A DNA stretch of 64,000 nucleotides from contig CAWAMR010000003.1 in NCBI GenBank assembly GCA_963783095.1, positions 744,001-808,000 of the forward strand, written 5' to 3'. Numbering within the stretch: the first letter of the stretch is position 1; each line of letters starts with the position of its first letter. The position numbers and the translations under genes are program-made. The DNA comes from CAWAMR01 sp963783095. Lineage in GTDB: Bacteria > Planctomycetota > Planctomycetia > Gemmatales > Gemmataceae. The notes beneath the pieces are model-generated. The model made no database searches. It had not been told where the DNA came from and saw nothing but the letters and a program-made list of their open reading frames with translations. Of the stretch, positions 10,488 to 18,224 are shown in pieces.

Positions 10488-10769
10488 CTATTTTTGCTGA
10501 AGCCTTTCGTCAAGTTCCATCAGTAGCTTTAGTCGTTTTCCTTTGACGCCCTGCGCTTTTTCGTGACCGATCGCTTCGAGAGCCAAGGTTTTGATCTTGG
10601 GCTTCAACACGCCATGCTCGATCTGAAGGACGGCGGCAGCGTAGAAGAGGCCGGAGCTTTCCTCCCAGAACATATCATCACGTTCGTACACCCGTCGGCC
10701 TGAAGAGCAAGGAGTGCCTCCGCTTTCGGGATGACTGCGTTTGAGAAGCTCCCACCGAACACCCAGCAT
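10488..10769 (-). CDS. Hypothetical protein
   Basis: A 93-residue frame starting at ATG 10769 and ending ELDERLQQK. It begins MLGVRWELLKRSHPE, has an aromatic middle segment (DDMFWEESSGLFYAAAVLQIE) and a lysine-rich C-terminal helix (EKAQGVKGKRLKLLMELDE). I do not recognise the family. It reads as plausible protein, but lies downstream of a broken flavin reductase gene on the same strand and could itself be part of something longer. Confidence 0.4.
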   Translation of the reverse strand: MLGVRWELLKRSHPESGGTPCSSGRRVYERDDMFWEESSGLFYAAAVLQIEHGVLKPKIKTLALEAIGHEKAQGVKGKRLKLLMELDERLQQK

Positions 10770-10806
10770 CAGGTACCGGGCCGGCTGTGTTGTTCCGGTG
10801 GCCGTC

Positions 10807-11389
10807 TCAGTACGGCACGCCGCCTCTGCGGGCTGTCGTGAGAGCGTTGCCGTACCATTCCAGTTCGTCCAGGAAGCGTCCGGCTTGACGACCCACCCAG
10901 TCGGCCCTCGGTTGATCTTGCTCGTCGAACAGGTCCTGGGCCTTGGGCATCGCCAGGATTGACGGGATGCTCGGCATGCCGATCTCCGGCAGCAACGCCC
11001 GCAATTGCATCGCTGCCCGCACGCCCCCATACTGCCCCGCCGAGTAGCAGGCGATCCCCGCCGGCCGCCAGAACCACTCTTCGAGGAAGTGGTCGAGCAG
11101 GTTTGACAGCGCCGGTTGGATCGAGTGGTTATACTCACCGGCGACGACGATGACGGCATGGCATGATTTGATCAGCTTGGCCAGCCGTTCGAGTACCTCG
11201 GGCGCCTGGCCCGCCGGGATACTCTTTGTACATCCGATCCAGCAACGGTAGACGGTAATCGAGCGGATCGATAAGCGTGGCCTCGTGTCCACGGGAGATG
11301 CAACACTGTTGGAGGTAGCGGGCCGGCCGGATGCCGATTCGATCGTGGCGAACGCTGCCCACGATAACCAGAATGTTCAGCGCCATCAT
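10807..11389 (-). pseudogene. NADPH-dependent FMN reductase family, frameshifted
   Basis: Flavodoxin-like reductase, about 190 residues when repaired. Members bind FMN and reduce flavins, quinones or chromate with NAD(P)H. The N terminus ILVIVGSVRHDRIG is the phosphate-binding loop of the family. Later VAGEYNHSIQPALSNLLDHF and IACYSAGQYGGVRAA match the family's PEYNxSxPxxLKNAID and GxxGGxR regions. The frame breaks once near 11215, between EYP and GQAPEVLERL. Like other one-base breaks here it may be a sequence error. It lies just beyond the distal end of the integron array and is not bounded by attC sites on both sides. Confidence 0.7.
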
Positions 11390-11477
11390 CTACCTTTCAA
11401 CTAAACAACATTCGGTAAGGCGCTCGCGAAAATCGACGCCGCCGTCTCCGACCGAATACCGGAGTTCTGAATGATCT

Positions 11478-11574
11478 GCCGAACGCTCGGCTGAGCTGCC
11501 GGAGCCGCCTGTAAGCACGTTGAAGCTTGGAGGACCAGAGTGGCGGCCCGGTCAGCTTCAGCCGTTGGTTCGAA
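11478..11574 (-). repeat. attC site 19 (distal end of array)
   Basis: Outer boxes GCCGAAC (11478-11484) and GTTCGAA (11568-11574). Inner stems GAGCTGCCGG and, read on the other strand, AAGCTGACCGG pair with one unpaired A on the right. It follows the broken gene of cassette 19. No further site is seen to the left. Confidence 0.75.
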
Positions 11575-11619
11575 ATGCCCCTCGGCATCCCGAGAAGCGG
11601 TTTTATTCATAACAATCGG

Positions 11620-12172
11620 TCAGAGACTGAACCCGACAATCCCCGACCCCGGACGTTTGCTTGCCTGAGCGACCCAATCCGCGACCGCGCCGACGACTTT
11701 CCCCAGCTCCTGGTCCTTCGCGATGAGTGCAGTCAAATTGATGTTGCGGATGGGCGAAGCAGCAGCTGCGATCATCTGCGGCGACCACGATCCGACGATA
11801 GGGTACTCACCGTAGACTGGGAGATCAATCACCGCATTTCCGGACACAATCTCGCTGAACTTCAATGGTACAGCATGGGAACTGAAGAAGGCATCTAATT
11901 CCTGGTTCCACTCCCCCTCAACTTCGCCCACATACCTCCCCAAGAAGCGCACAACGCTTCCAGCGCGAGGCCGTAGATGTTCCCGGCGTAGTGGGGGATG
12001 TGCTTGAGGTCGGCACCGTTAATGATATCGCTCAGCGCCTCTCACAAGTCCGGAATCTGTACCAGCCTTCGTTCTCGTCAACTCCATCGAAAAGTTCGTC
12101 GGCCTCAGCGAGAAGCCGGGCGCACTTTTCGGAGATCGAGGCGAGCAACTTTCGGTCGCGAACCGACCGCGC
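11620..12172 (-). pseudogene. Cassette 19 gene, hypothetical, frameshifted
   Basis: One protein is spread over several frames. Going downstream on the - strand: KLLASISEKCARLLAEADELF, then (shift near 12050) RALSDIINGADLKHIPHYAGNIYG, then (shift near 11952) FLGRYVGEVEGEWNQELDAFF and on to a C terminus RPGSGIVGFSL. Joined, it is about 180 residues with an alternation of helices and a strand-rich middle (IDLPVYGEYPIVGSW). The N-terminal start is not found, so a further break is likely. It might belong to a DUF7691-like group, which I cannot verify. It is the last cassette of the array. Confidence 0.5.
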
Positions 12173-12250
12173 CTTTTAGCCTATCGAAATGGACCAGATA
12201 GGCAGCAGTTTGCCTGATCATCGGTCAGCCACCCCTTCGATGGCCTCCGT

Positions 12251-12347
12251 TGCGAACGAAAAAGCTCACCGGCCCGGCCGCGTCGGTGAGCTATGAGTCT
12301 CCAGAAATGTGCCCTGCGGCTGGATCCGGTGCAGTGACGGGTTCGGC
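12251..12347 (-). repeat. attC site 18
   Basis: Outer boxes TGCGAAC (12251-12257) and GTTCGGC (12341-12347), with inner stems CACCGG and a CCCGGCCGC/CCAGCCGC extension. The 3' end of the cassette gene (stop at 12291) lies inside the site, as is common for cassettes. The pairing is weaker than at other sites. Confidence 0.7.
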
Positions 12348-12659
12348 AACGAAGGCCGGGGAAACCGACTGCGGCGACAACACGCTCCCTGGTTCGGCCG
12401 CATTCTTCGGAGTTGGTGTAACGGACGAGGTCATCGCTTCCAGCAGAGAGACCGGCATGATCCCGCCGATGTGCCATTCTCGGCAGAACGCACACGGGTA
12501 CGGCTCCACGTCGTGCTTGCGCATCCTCCACCGATTGTGTGCCTCGGCCGCTTTCAGGGCGAGCGCCTCTGAGGCATATCGGGTCTTCTTGCCGCACGTC
12601 TTCTCTCGCCCGGATAGTTGACCCGCTCGCAGGTGCAGATCGTGAAGATACTGATCCAC
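12291..12659 (-). CDS. Cassette 18 gene, small zinc-finger-like protein
   Basis: About 122 residues from a GTG at 12659. The core CGKKTRYASEALALKAAE followed by CAFCREWHIGG gives a C...C-x2-C-x3-H arrangement typical of short zinc-binding phage or plasmid proteins. The C-terminal 45 residues are low complexity (Ser/Pro/Ala). An in-frame longer version would start at 12752, but its first 30 residues would be translated from a structured RNA-like element (12687-12750), so the shorter start is preferred. Function unknown. Confidence 0.55.
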   Translation of the reverse strand: MDQYLHDLHLRAGQLSGREKTCGKKTRYASEALALKAAEAHNRWRMRKHDVEPYPCAFCREWHIGGIMPVSLLEAMTSSVTPTPKNAAEPGSVLSPQSVSPAFVAEPVTAPDPAAGHISGDS

Positions 12660-12679
12660 TCCAAGACCCTCCTCGGGGT

Positions 12680-12955
12680 CGGGTAAGGAAGCGCCGTTAC
12701 CGGCACTTCCTCCTAGAACCGGACGCCGCGCCTTCCGACGCATCCGGCTCAAGCCTTCGAAAAACGCCCCTCGCGGGACGCGATTGTCCCCTTCGCCTCA
12801 TCGGCGCGGCCGACTTGAGCTTGAGCGTACCCAAACCCAAGTCTCGGGACAAGTCCTTGATCGGCTCCGCCCAGAAGATTTGCGGGAGAAGCCGTTCAAG
12901 CCTATCAGCACCTTATGCATCCCTTCTGGCTTGGCGCGACACGGGCCGCTCGCAC
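12680..12955 (-). mobile_element. Possible group II intron remnant (domain V/VI-like)
   Basis: On the - strand 12750-12716 folds like intron domain V: GAGCCGGATGCG, a GGAA loop, then CGTCCGGTTC, 35 bases, with the AGC triad position kept. It is followed by a perfect 10-bp hairpin with a GTAA loop (12710-12687) that could be domain VI. A GTGCG, the usual 5' end of these introns, occurs at 12955, four bases from the stop of the next gene. No reverse transcriptase remains. Class C introns are known to target attC sites, so the location fits. The 5' boundary is inferred only from the GTGCG. Confidence 0.4.
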
Positions 12956-12958
12956 GTT

Positions 12959-13456
12959 TCAATCACCTCGCCGCCTCAAGAGGTCAAGTCCCCTGTTCTT
13001 CGCGTCGATGACCCTCTGCGACCAGAGGTCGGTGTTGCCCTGTAGGTGCTTCTCATAGCGCCCCTGCCACTTCCCGGTGCCGTATTTCCGGTTCAGCATC
13101 GCGGCTACGTCTGGGTGCTTCAATAGGAGTGCGTAGCAGCACATCCGCTGAAACATCGAGCTTGATACGTCGAGAAGTTCCTCAACCCATCCCAGGCCGT
13201 CGAACTTCATCAGCATTAGCTCGGCTTCCACCACGATATCGATGCCGCTAATCATCAATTCCTCGAACTCTTCAGAGGTGTCGCCGACGACGGCGATGCG
13301 GTCACCCTGCCAAGTACCATGGTCGGAGAGGAGGATTGCCAGAGCCCGCGAACCCGGCTCGGTGCCGACCCTGTTGAAACGGTTGTTCAAGCCGCCAAGG
13401 CCGCAGTCGAAGAACTGCGCCTTATCGCGGTTCACGTAGAAGTAACTCAAACCCAT
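12959..13456 (-). CDS. Cassette 18, second gene: conserved hypothetical protein
   Basis: A 165-residue protein starting MGLSYFYVNRDKAQFFDCGLG at ATG 13456. The first third is strand-rich (FFDCGLGG, LAILLSDHGTW, DRIAVVGDT). The rest is helical with a Leu/Met-rich stretch (EAELMLMKFDGLGWVEELLD) and a basic end (AKNRGLDLLRRRGD). No known domain is recognised; the MGxxYFYVN start is, as far as I recall, shared by other planctomycete hypotheticals. It sits between attC 17 and the intron-like element. Because no attC separates it from the zinc-finger gene, a site was probably lost or interrupted. Confidence 0.6.
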   Translation of the reverse strand: MGLSYFYVNRDKAQFFDCGLGGLNNRFNRVGTEPGSRALAILLSDHGTWQGDRIAVVGDTSEEFEELMISGIDIVVEAELMLMKFDGLGWVEELLDVSSSMFQRMCCYALLLKHPDVAAMLNRKYGTGKWQGRYEKHLQGNTDLWSQRVIDAKNRGLDLLRRRGD

Positions 13457-13498
13457 CGGTCTTCTCGCCCATCGGTTTTCTCGCCCATCGGTTTTCTC

Positions 13499-13584
13499 CC
13501 CGAACACGGAGCTAAGTGGGCGGCGGAAAGCCAGCGACAACACGACGCAAGAACTCACCGCTCCGCTTCAGTGATTCGTTCGGT
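13499..13584 (-). repeat. attC site 17
   Basis: Outer boxes CCCGAAC (13499-13505) and GTTCGGT (13578-13584). Inner stem AAGTGGGCGG pairs with AAGCGGAGCGG (other strand), with one extra A on the right. Almost identical to attC 6 (19791-19876), since both belong to the duplicated cassette. Confidence 0.85.
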
Positions 13585-14116
13585 ATTTCTTCGCGCCAGG
13601 TGGTTGGATTGGGGCACAACTCAAGATTCCATTCCACAATTCTGGCAGCCAGCACAATCCCCGAGATACTTGCCAAAGATGAGGCGAGTGAACGCGAACA
13701 CGCTTGCGCCATGTTGGAGCCCGAACTTGAAAGATCGCGGTATCACTACCCTCAAACCCATCGTCATACTCATCCTGAAGCAGATTGAATTGCACTTCTT
13801 TCACAAAACCAGTCAGCCGATCAATTTTCTGAAGAGAGACGCGCCCATGATACCGGCGAAGTAAGTGCGGTTCGTATTCAAATTCAATGACCGCAAGAAT
13901 GGTGTGTCCATCAGGGAACAACTCTATTCGCCAAGACTTGCCGTAAGGAGCACCATAGACCAACCCAATTGCGCAATCAACCGAAAAATCCCACGACTTT
14001 GGTAACGGCACAACGTCGGTGCAGTCTTTGTCGAAGTCAAGCAAGTCGACGATCGGCGAACAATCCTCGTGGATTCCTCGGAGCCGTCGCCACCATCTTG
14101 CCAGTCGCTGCACCAC
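13568..14116 (-). CDS. Cassette 17 gene, hypothetical (copy of cassette 6 gene)
   Basis: A 182-residue protein without a recognised domain. It starts VVQRLARWWRRLRGIHEDC (GTG at 14116, chosen because the second copy has a stop right before the same GTG) and contains a strand-rich core (WRIELFPDGHTILAVIEFEYEP) and an acidic stretch (LLQDEYDDGFEG). The last codons lie inside attC 17. It differs from the copy at 19860-20408 by only a few substitutions, for example W/S in PKSWDF versus PKSSDF. Both copies are open, so selection may still act on them. Confidence 0.65.
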   Translation of the reverse strand: MVQRLARWWRRLRGIHEDCSPIVDLLDFDKDCTDVVPLPKSWDFSVDCAIGLVYGAPYGKSWRIELFPDGHTILAVIEFEYEPHLLRRYHGRVSLQKIDRLTGFVKEVQFNLLQDEYDDGFEGSDTAIFQVRAPTWRKRVRVHSPHLWQVSRGLCWLPELWNGILSCAPIQPPGAKKYRTNH

Positions 14117-14133
14117 ACACATTCCCTCCGCCC

Positions 14134-14221
14134 ACCGAACGCCAAACTCAGCGGGCCACCGTCGCTGACCTCACCAACAGCCGTTGACTGAGGGCGGCTC
14201 CGCTTCAGTGCCTTGTTCGGT
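14134..14221 (-). repeat. attC site 16
   Basis: Outer boxes ACCGAAC (14134-14140) and GTTCGGT (14215-14221). Inner stem AGCGGGCC pairs with AGCGGAGCC. It is followed directly (14222-14290) by the shared GATGGTCCC hairpin. Confidence 0.85.
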
Positions 14222-14290
14222 GCTGCCTACCACGCCAAACGACTTCCACCATGGGCCGATGGTCCCGTATGGGACCATCGGCCATCAAGC
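14222..14290 (-). terminator. Shared hairpin before attC 16 (first of three copies)
   Basis: Copy of a conserved block starting TGCTGCCTACCACGCC on the + strand and containing the hairpin GGCCGATGGTCCC/GGGACCATCGGCC. The same block is at 18081-18150 and 18335-18400, each time between a cassette gene's 3' end and its attC. It lacks a clear T-run, so a terminator role is inferred from position only. Confidence 0.5.
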
Positions 14291-14320
14291 CCATTTGGAT
14301 TCGAGCGACGGCTCGACACG

Positions 14321-14512
14321 TTAGGCAGTAATGAATCGCACGCTGATTACGACCCAACGACCGCGCTGCCACTGCAGTTGTACATCCTTCCACTCGCCGT
14401 AAAGCCCCGATCCTTCGCCCAGGATCACGAGCACCTCGGATAACGACTTTCGGTGGATCGGGCCGTCAGGGAATCGAGCGGCATCGGGTACGGCCTCACG
14501 AGCTGCCGTCAT
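14321..14512 (-). CDS. Cassette 16 gene, small hypothetical protein
   Basis: A 63-residue protein from ATG 14512, starting MTAAREAVPDAARFPDG and ending RGRWVVISVRFITA. It has a helical centre (SLSEVLVILGEGSGLYG) and basic C terminus; no family is recognised. The frame stays open upstream through attC 15, so the start is uncertain. A stronger N terminus beginning with FRRLSGLLRF in another frame hints at a possible frameshift. Confidence 0.45.
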   Translation of the reverse strand: MTAAREAVPDAARFPDGPIHRKSLSEVLVILGEGSGLYGEWKDVQLQWQRGRWVVISVRFITA

Positions 14513-14597
14513 GATGAGGTCCCGGTGTCGTTTCGAGAGGGGACAAACCGCAGTAGCCCCGACAGCCGGCGGAACATTGGGTGCGTCCTCTCCTGTG

Positions 14598-14683
14598 GCC
14601 GAACATCGAACTAAGCGGGCGGCGGAAAGCCAGCGACAACATGACGCAAGAACTCGCCGCTCCGTTTCAGTGATTCGTTCGAT
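14598..14683 (-). repeat. attC site 15
   Basis: Outer boxes GCCGAAC (14598-14604) and GTTCGAT (14677-14683). Inner stem AAGCGGGCGGCG pairs with AAACGGAGCGGCG, with one extra A on the right. Confidence 0.85.
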
Positions 14684-14714
14684 GGTTTCGCCGGGTAGAT
14701 TCGAGATTGTTACT

Positions 14715-15122
14715 CTATTGCGGATGGAAGATTCGCTCCACTTCCGCCAGTGCTTCTTGTGCGAATTCAGGCTGTAGAGCCACAACGAGAGCCCACCACT
14801 GCTGAATGTCGAACTTCCTTTTCTGAAGTTCCTCAATACTTTTTCTCGAAGGATGTCCCCGCTGTTCCAAAAATGCGTTCATCGGTGCAAACCCCTCCGG
14901 GATCGAGACGCAATGACCGAGATTTCCGTGTTCGACAAACTCCGCCGGTGTTCGACACTCGTATACCTTCTGTTCGCATTCTGGGCAGTAATGCACCCCG
15001 GACTCGTCCGTAGGAGATAACTCGCTAAGGTAGCGCGGACACTGATACTCAAAAGCATTCGCACAATTCCAGAGTTCGACAATGTCCAATTGCGTGCGAT
15101 GATCGTCGTTGAGTTCTGGCAT
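14715..15122 (-). CDS. Cassette 15 gene, Cys-rich probable zinc-binding protein
   Basis: A 135-residue protein from ATG 15122. It has a first cysteine region (IVELWNCANAFEYQCPRYLSEL), then a CPECEQKVYEC motif and CVSIPEGF, a spacing seen in small zinc-binding proteins of planctomycetes and myxobacteria in which a WxCxxxW..L segment is followed by C-x2-C...C...H...C. The C-terminal half is helical (IQQWWALVVALQPEF). Function unknown. Intact and framed by attC 15 and attC 14. Confidence 0.7.
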   Translation of the reverse strand: MPELNDDHRTQLDIVELWNCANAFEYQCPRYLSELSPTDESGVHYCPECEQKVYECRTPAEFVEHGNLGHCVSIPEGFAPMNAFLEQRGHPSRKSIEELQKRKFDIQQWWALVVALQPEFAQEALAEVERIFHPQ

Positions 15123-15139
15123 CGACTCATCCTTCGCTG

Positions 15140-15237
15140 TTCGAACGACAAGGCTCACCTGCCCGGCCCGCACGAGTGAGCTACGAACTCGAGAAAGCCT
15201 CCATGCGGGCCGGGTCAGGTGGAGCGTCTGGTTCGGC
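15140..15237 (-). repeat. attC site 14
   Basis: Outer boxes TTCGAAC (15140-15146) and GTTCGGC (15231-15237). Long inner stem: CACCTG plus CCCGGCCCGCA on the left pairs with CACCTGACCCGGCCCGCA, with one extra A on the right. Confidence 0.88.
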
Positions 15238-15244
15238 TTGGCTC

Positions 15245-15646
15245 CTACAAACCTTCCGCAACTTCACTTTGCGAGATCGACCCCTCGGCCGAACGCGGTG
15301 AGGTTCCACCTTCCCCGCTCGCCAGCCTCATCTCATTTGTTTCGAGGATGGCTTTTACATGATCCCAATACCGGCCAGCCTGAGCGTGGATCTCGGCCCG
15401 GACCTTCTCGAGCAACACATCCAAGTGTCGGCGGTTCAGACGACCCATGTCCTCGAGCTTCAGTTGACCTCGCGAATCGCTCCAGAAGGGAATCGTGACG
15501 AGCGATTCCGTCACGGCGATCGGAAAGGCTTCCAGGATGACGCCCTGGCTGCGAAGGTAAGTCAGCTGGACTCGAAGGTGGGTGCGTTTCTCCGACGGAT
15601 TCGCAAGAGGTATGTCGAAGCATCGGTTTTCGCTGGTTGTCGCCAT
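15245..15646 (-). CDS. Cassette 14 gene, hypothetical protein
   Basis: A 133-residue protein from ATG 15646, starting MATTSENRCFDIPLANPSEK. The middle consists of strands (THLRVQLTYLRSQGVILEAFP) followed by a helix-rich part (RRHLDVLLEKVRAEIHAQAGRY) and a Ser-rich tail. I recognise no family. It stops eight bases from attC 14. Codon use looks like the neighbouring cassettes. Confidence 0.65.
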   Translation of the reverse strand: MATTSENRCFDIPLANPSEKRTHLRVQLTYLRSQGVILEAFPIAVTESLVTIPFWSDSRGQLKLEDMGRLNRRHLDVLLEKVRAEIHAQAGRYWDHVKAILETNEMRLASGEGGTSPRSAEGSISQSEVAEGL

Positions 15647-15662
15647 CGCTTCGCCGCCTGTG

Positions 15663-15758
15663 GCCGAACAAGCTGCTTCTCGTGACGAGGGCCGCATTAC
15701 GGTCGCTCTTGTTCAACGGCTCTCCAGCGGCCCTCGCACGAGAGCCTCACCGTTCGGC
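15663..15758 (-). repeat. attC site 13
   Basis: Outer boxes GCCGAAC (15663-15669) and GTTCGGC (15752-15758), with a long inner stem CTCGTG(A)CGAGGGCCGC. Here the extra A is in the left arm, unlike the other sites. Confidence 0.85.
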
Positions 15759-15773
15759 GCTCAGGCCCAGACC

Positions 15774-16310
15774 CTATTTCGGATACGGCCGAGCAGCGAA
15801 CGAGGTCGCCGGGGTGGTCCCCTCGCCCGACTTTAGTTGCGGCGCGAACGGCGGCTCCACGCGAACAGCCGCGACGAACTTGGTCGCTGCCGACACCGGG
15901 TCGAGCCCAAGGAGGTCGCACAACTCGGTGCGGGCCGCGGCATAGTCCGGTTCGAGGTCGGCCTCGTAGTGAGGGATGACGCGACCGACGCGGTCGCCGC
16001 CCTTGCAGGCCGCCACCAAGACATCCCCCCAATACCCCGGGAACGCCGCCACGATGGTGAGTGCGTCCGTGAACTCCGCGGCGAACCGGGACGCCTCGCC
16101 GTAGGAGGAAAGGTAGACGACCGGAACCCGACCGCCACGCACCTGGGCGTGCCACAGGTAAAAGCACCCGCCCGATCCGTCACCTGCGATGCACTCCAAC
16201 TCATCCGACTCTGGCAGCATCGACAGACCGCTGGGCATCGCACCAAGGGCGAAACCGCAGACGTTCTCCAGCAACTCCAGAGCGCGGCCGTCTATGTCCC
16301 AGGGACCCAC
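15774..16310 (-). CDS. Cassette 13 gene, SUKH-like (SMI1/KNR4) protein
   Basis: A 178-residue protein from GTG 16310, which is preceded by a good AGGAGGG ribosome site just after attC 12. The centre, LECIAGDGSGGCFYLW followed by PVVYLSSYGEASRFAA and a hydrophobic helix with AAFPGYW, matches the SUKH superfamily pattern, in which a small aromatic or Gly-rich hairpin is followed by VxYxSSEGE. SUKH proteins are mainly immunity proteins against secreted nuclease or deaminase toxins. No toxin is encoded nearby, so this would be an orphan immunity gene. The family call rests on motif reading only. Confidence 0.6.
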   Translation of the reverse strand: MGPWDIDGRALELLENVCGFALGAMPSGLSMLPESDELECIAGDGSGGCFYLWHAQVRGGRVPVVYLSSYGEASRFAAEFTDALTIVAAFPGYWGDVLVAACKGGDRVGRVIPHYEADLEPDYAAARTELCDLLGLDPVSAATKFVAAVRVEPPFAPQLKSGEGTTPATSFAARPYPK

Positions 16311-16328
16311 AACTCGCCCTCCTCTCTT

Positions 16329-16386
16329 GCCGAACACCAAGCTAAGCGGGCCGGTACTCCGGCTCCGCTTGAGCGATTGGTTCGAT
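16329..16386 (-). repeat. attC site 12 (shortest)
   Basis: Only 58 bases. Outer boxes GCCGAAC (16329-16335) and GTTCGAT (16380-16386). Inner stem AAGCGGGCCGG pairs with AAGCGGAGCCGG, with one extra A on the right; the loop is about five bases. It is the cleanest example of the asymmetry. Confidence 0.9.
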
Positions 16387-16581
16387 TTGTGTTTGATACG
16401 TCGGCGAAGCCGACGATTGCCCACGCTTCCCTGACCACGATCTCTGGCACTTCGTTCGGCGTGCCGTCACCCTCTGCGGCCCCGACCACACATACTCTAC
16501 CCTGTCTACTCGTGGGCGACACATTAACAGCTCAACACCCACTCCACCCGCTTGGCTGAAAGCGGTGTCATCATTATTGAT
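16387..16581. other. Cassette 12 3' region, no firm gene
   Basis: About 195 bases between attC 12 and the stop of the exported-protein gene. A short open frame on the - strand (VCVVGAAEGDGTPNEVPE...) crosses attC 12 and could be a small peptide, but it has no good start. A lone GTTCGGC at 16455 lacks a partner arm. Confidence 0.4.
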
Positions 16582-17274
16582 TTACTTCGCAGCTGGTTGA
16601 TAGATCGAGAATTTATAAGCGCAAGGCTTTTTGGAGAGATCGTCAAAAGTTCCAGCTTGCGCTTCATATTCCCCCGAGTACCTAGGCTTGAAGATCATTC
16701 GCCTAGTTTGTCCAGCGTCCCCACCCACAAAACTCGGGTGATCAACTCCCTTCCCAGTATACTTGAATCCGGGGCAGGCGCGAAACTCCTTGTCCAGTGA
16801 CATTTCGGCAACGTAAAGGCGATCTTTGACGAGGGTTACCAGATACTTCTGATAGGGAATTTTGCCCTCTTCCTTCATATCCTTTGCGGTTAGCTTCCCC
16901 GCAGTCTGAAGCATTGGCTTCGGCTCGAGTTTATGCCGCTTAACTATGAATGTGTACTCATGAATTCCGGCGGGAAGATCGTAGCTCGGCGTAACTCGAG
17001 CGGAAATCTTGCACGCGGCAGTGGGGCTAAACAGAATGACCTGGCTCGAATCAGAGTAATCTCCATAGCCCAGATCAACACCTGTGATCGTCACATCGGG
17101 CAGTTTTTTTTTCGACGTGAGAGTCGCCACATAAACGGAATCGGAATCGACCGAAAACTCGTGCACTCCAACTTGAACCTTCCCCTCAATCGCTTTGTCG
17201 AAGTCGTCAGCGAAGCCAAGGGGTGTCAGCATGGCCATTGCCAATAACAGGGTAATCCCGAACGAACGCGACAT
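16582..17274 (-). CDS. Cassette 12 gene, exported hypothetical protein
   Basis: A 230-residue protein beginning with a clear signal peptide (RSFGITLLLAMAMLTPLGFADD), so it is probably periplasmic or secreted. The mature part is mostly beta strands (VHEFSVDSDSVYVATLT, TACKISARVTPSYDLPAG, YEYTF-like and CAYKFSIYQ), suggesting a beta-sandwich. No catalytic motif is seen. This is the only cassette product in the array with a signal peptide. It lies between attC 12 and attC 11 with unusually long flanks. Confidence 0.7.
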   Translation of the reverse strand: MSRSFGITLLLAMAMLTPLGFADDFDKAIEGKVQVGVHEFSVDSDSVYVATLTSKKKLPDVTITGVDLGYGDYSDSSQVILFSPTAACKISARVTPSYDLPAGIHEYTFIVKRHKLEPKPMLQTAGKLTAKDMKEEGKIPYQKYLVTLVKDRLYVAEMSLDKEFRACPGFKYTGKGVDHPSFVGGDAGQTRRMIFKPRYSGEYEAQAGTFDDLSKKPCAYKFSIYQPAAK

Positions 17275-17314
17275 AATACATTCTCCTTTGTTGAAATTAA
17301 CGATTCGTCCCGCC

Positions 17315-17403
17315 GCCGAACATAAAGCTAAGTTGGCGTCGCGAAGTCGCAGCGACTTCGACCATAAGAAACCAAGCCGCTCAACTTCAGCAAATTGTTC
17401 GGC
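17315..17403 (-). repeat. attC site 11
   Basis: Outer boxes GCCGAAC (17315-17321) and GTTCGGC (17397-17403). Inner stem AAGTTGGCG pairs with AAGTTGAGCG, with one extra A on the right. Confidence 0.88.
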
Positions 17404-17458
17404 CCGATTTCATCTTTGATTCGACTTCCGACGTCTTTTTGCCTTCGCTCTACCGCGG

Positions 17459-17986
17459 CTACTCGTATCGCACAGGGGCCTCAACTTTGCTCCCAGCGGG
17501 CTGCACCCAAAGCGTCACGTCCATGCCAAACTGGATGTCAAACTCGTCCTGTACCAGCACCACAGTGGCGTCCACGAGCGCCCAGCCAACGAACGAATAC
17601 GACCACTCGGCCCGATGGGGATAGCTATATTCCCCCGATAGTGATGCGGCACCGAGAAACTCGCCGAGCTGCTCTGCGAGCGTGCGGAACGACAGGTCGA
17701 ATGTTTCACGGCCCTTGTCGTAATCCTCGAAGTAGAACAGCGGGACGAACGCGAACGGCGAGTTTTTGCTCTCGGCAATCAAGATCGTGAGCGGCCGCCG
17801 CTGGCTCGAACCAGCTGCGAGATACATGCTGTAGCGAAGATAGCCCAGTTCCAGCTCGTCATCAATCAGGTGCCAGCCTGCGGCGTCGCAAAGCGCCTTG
17901 GTCGTGGCGTAGGCGAATTGATCACGCGAGACCGATCGCAGCACCGCTACGGCCGCCTCGGAGGGCGCTGCAACAACCATGTGCAT
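17459..17986 (-). CDS. Cassette 11 gene, hypothetical protein
   Basis: A 175-residue protein from ATG 17986 (a second ATG follows two codons later). Helical N terminus (SEAAVAVLRSVSRDQFAYATTKALCD), then alternating strands such as RPLTILIAESKNS and FAFVPLFYFEDYDKG, with a tryptophan- and aromatic-rich C-terminal half (WSYSFVGWALVDATVVLVQ). This pattern is compatible with a small immunity-type or binding protein, but I recognise no family. It sits between attC 11 and attC 10. Confidence 0.65.
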   Translation of the reverse strand: MHMVVAAPSEAAVAVLRSVSRDQFAYATTKALCDAAGWHLIDDELELGYLRYSMYLAAGSSQRRPLTILIAESKNSPFAFVPLFYFEDYDKGRETFDLSFRTLAEQLGEFLGAASLSGEYSYPHRAEWSYSFVGWALVDATVVLVQDEFDIQFGMDVTLWVQPAGSKVEAPVRYE

Positions 17987-17992
17987 TTCCTC

Positions 17993-18080
17993 GCCGAACG
18001 CCAAACTAAGCGGTCCGCCGTCGCCGACCTCACGCACAGCCGTTGACTTAGGGCGGCTCCGCTTCAGTGTTTTGTTCGGC
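17993..18080 (-). repeat. attC site 10
   Basis: Outer boxes GCCGAAC (17993-17999) and GTTCGGC (18074-18080). Inner stem AAGCGGTCCGCC pairs with AAGCGGAGCCGCC. Similar to attC 16, and like it followed by the shared hairpin. Confidence 0.88.
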
Positions 18081-18150
18081 GCTGCCTACCACGCCAAACG
18101 ACTTCCACCATAGGCCGATGGTCCCGAATGGGGCCATCGGCCGTCAAATC
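18081..18150 (-). terminator. Shared hairpin before attC 10 (second copy)
   Basis: Same block as 14222-14290: GCTGCCTACCACGCC, then GGCCGATGGTCCC/GGGGCCATCGGCC. It also carries the 3' end of the tiny frame at 18144-18224. Confidence 0.5.
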
Positions 18151-18224
18151 CTTTGGACTCGGGCAAGGCTCAACGCCTTACCACGCAACTTCGCCCTCGT
18201 CGCATCGTACCGAGACATTTGCAT
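18144..18224 (-). CDS. Cassette 10: 26-codon open frame
   Basis: The whole cassette is only about 255 bases. The best frame starts ATG 18224 and reads MQMSRYDATRAKLRGKAL to a stop at 18144, 26 codons. It is too short to judge by composition and has no obvious ribosome site. The cassette may instead be non-coding, as known for some integron cassettes. Confidence 0.3.
   Translation of the reverse strand: MQMSRYDATRAKLRGKALSLARVQRI

Noticed and set aside
16440..16581. Additional attC between cassettes 11 and 12
   Set aside because: A GTTCGGC at 16455 and some short pairing words exist, but no partner box and inner stem at a suitable distance were found.
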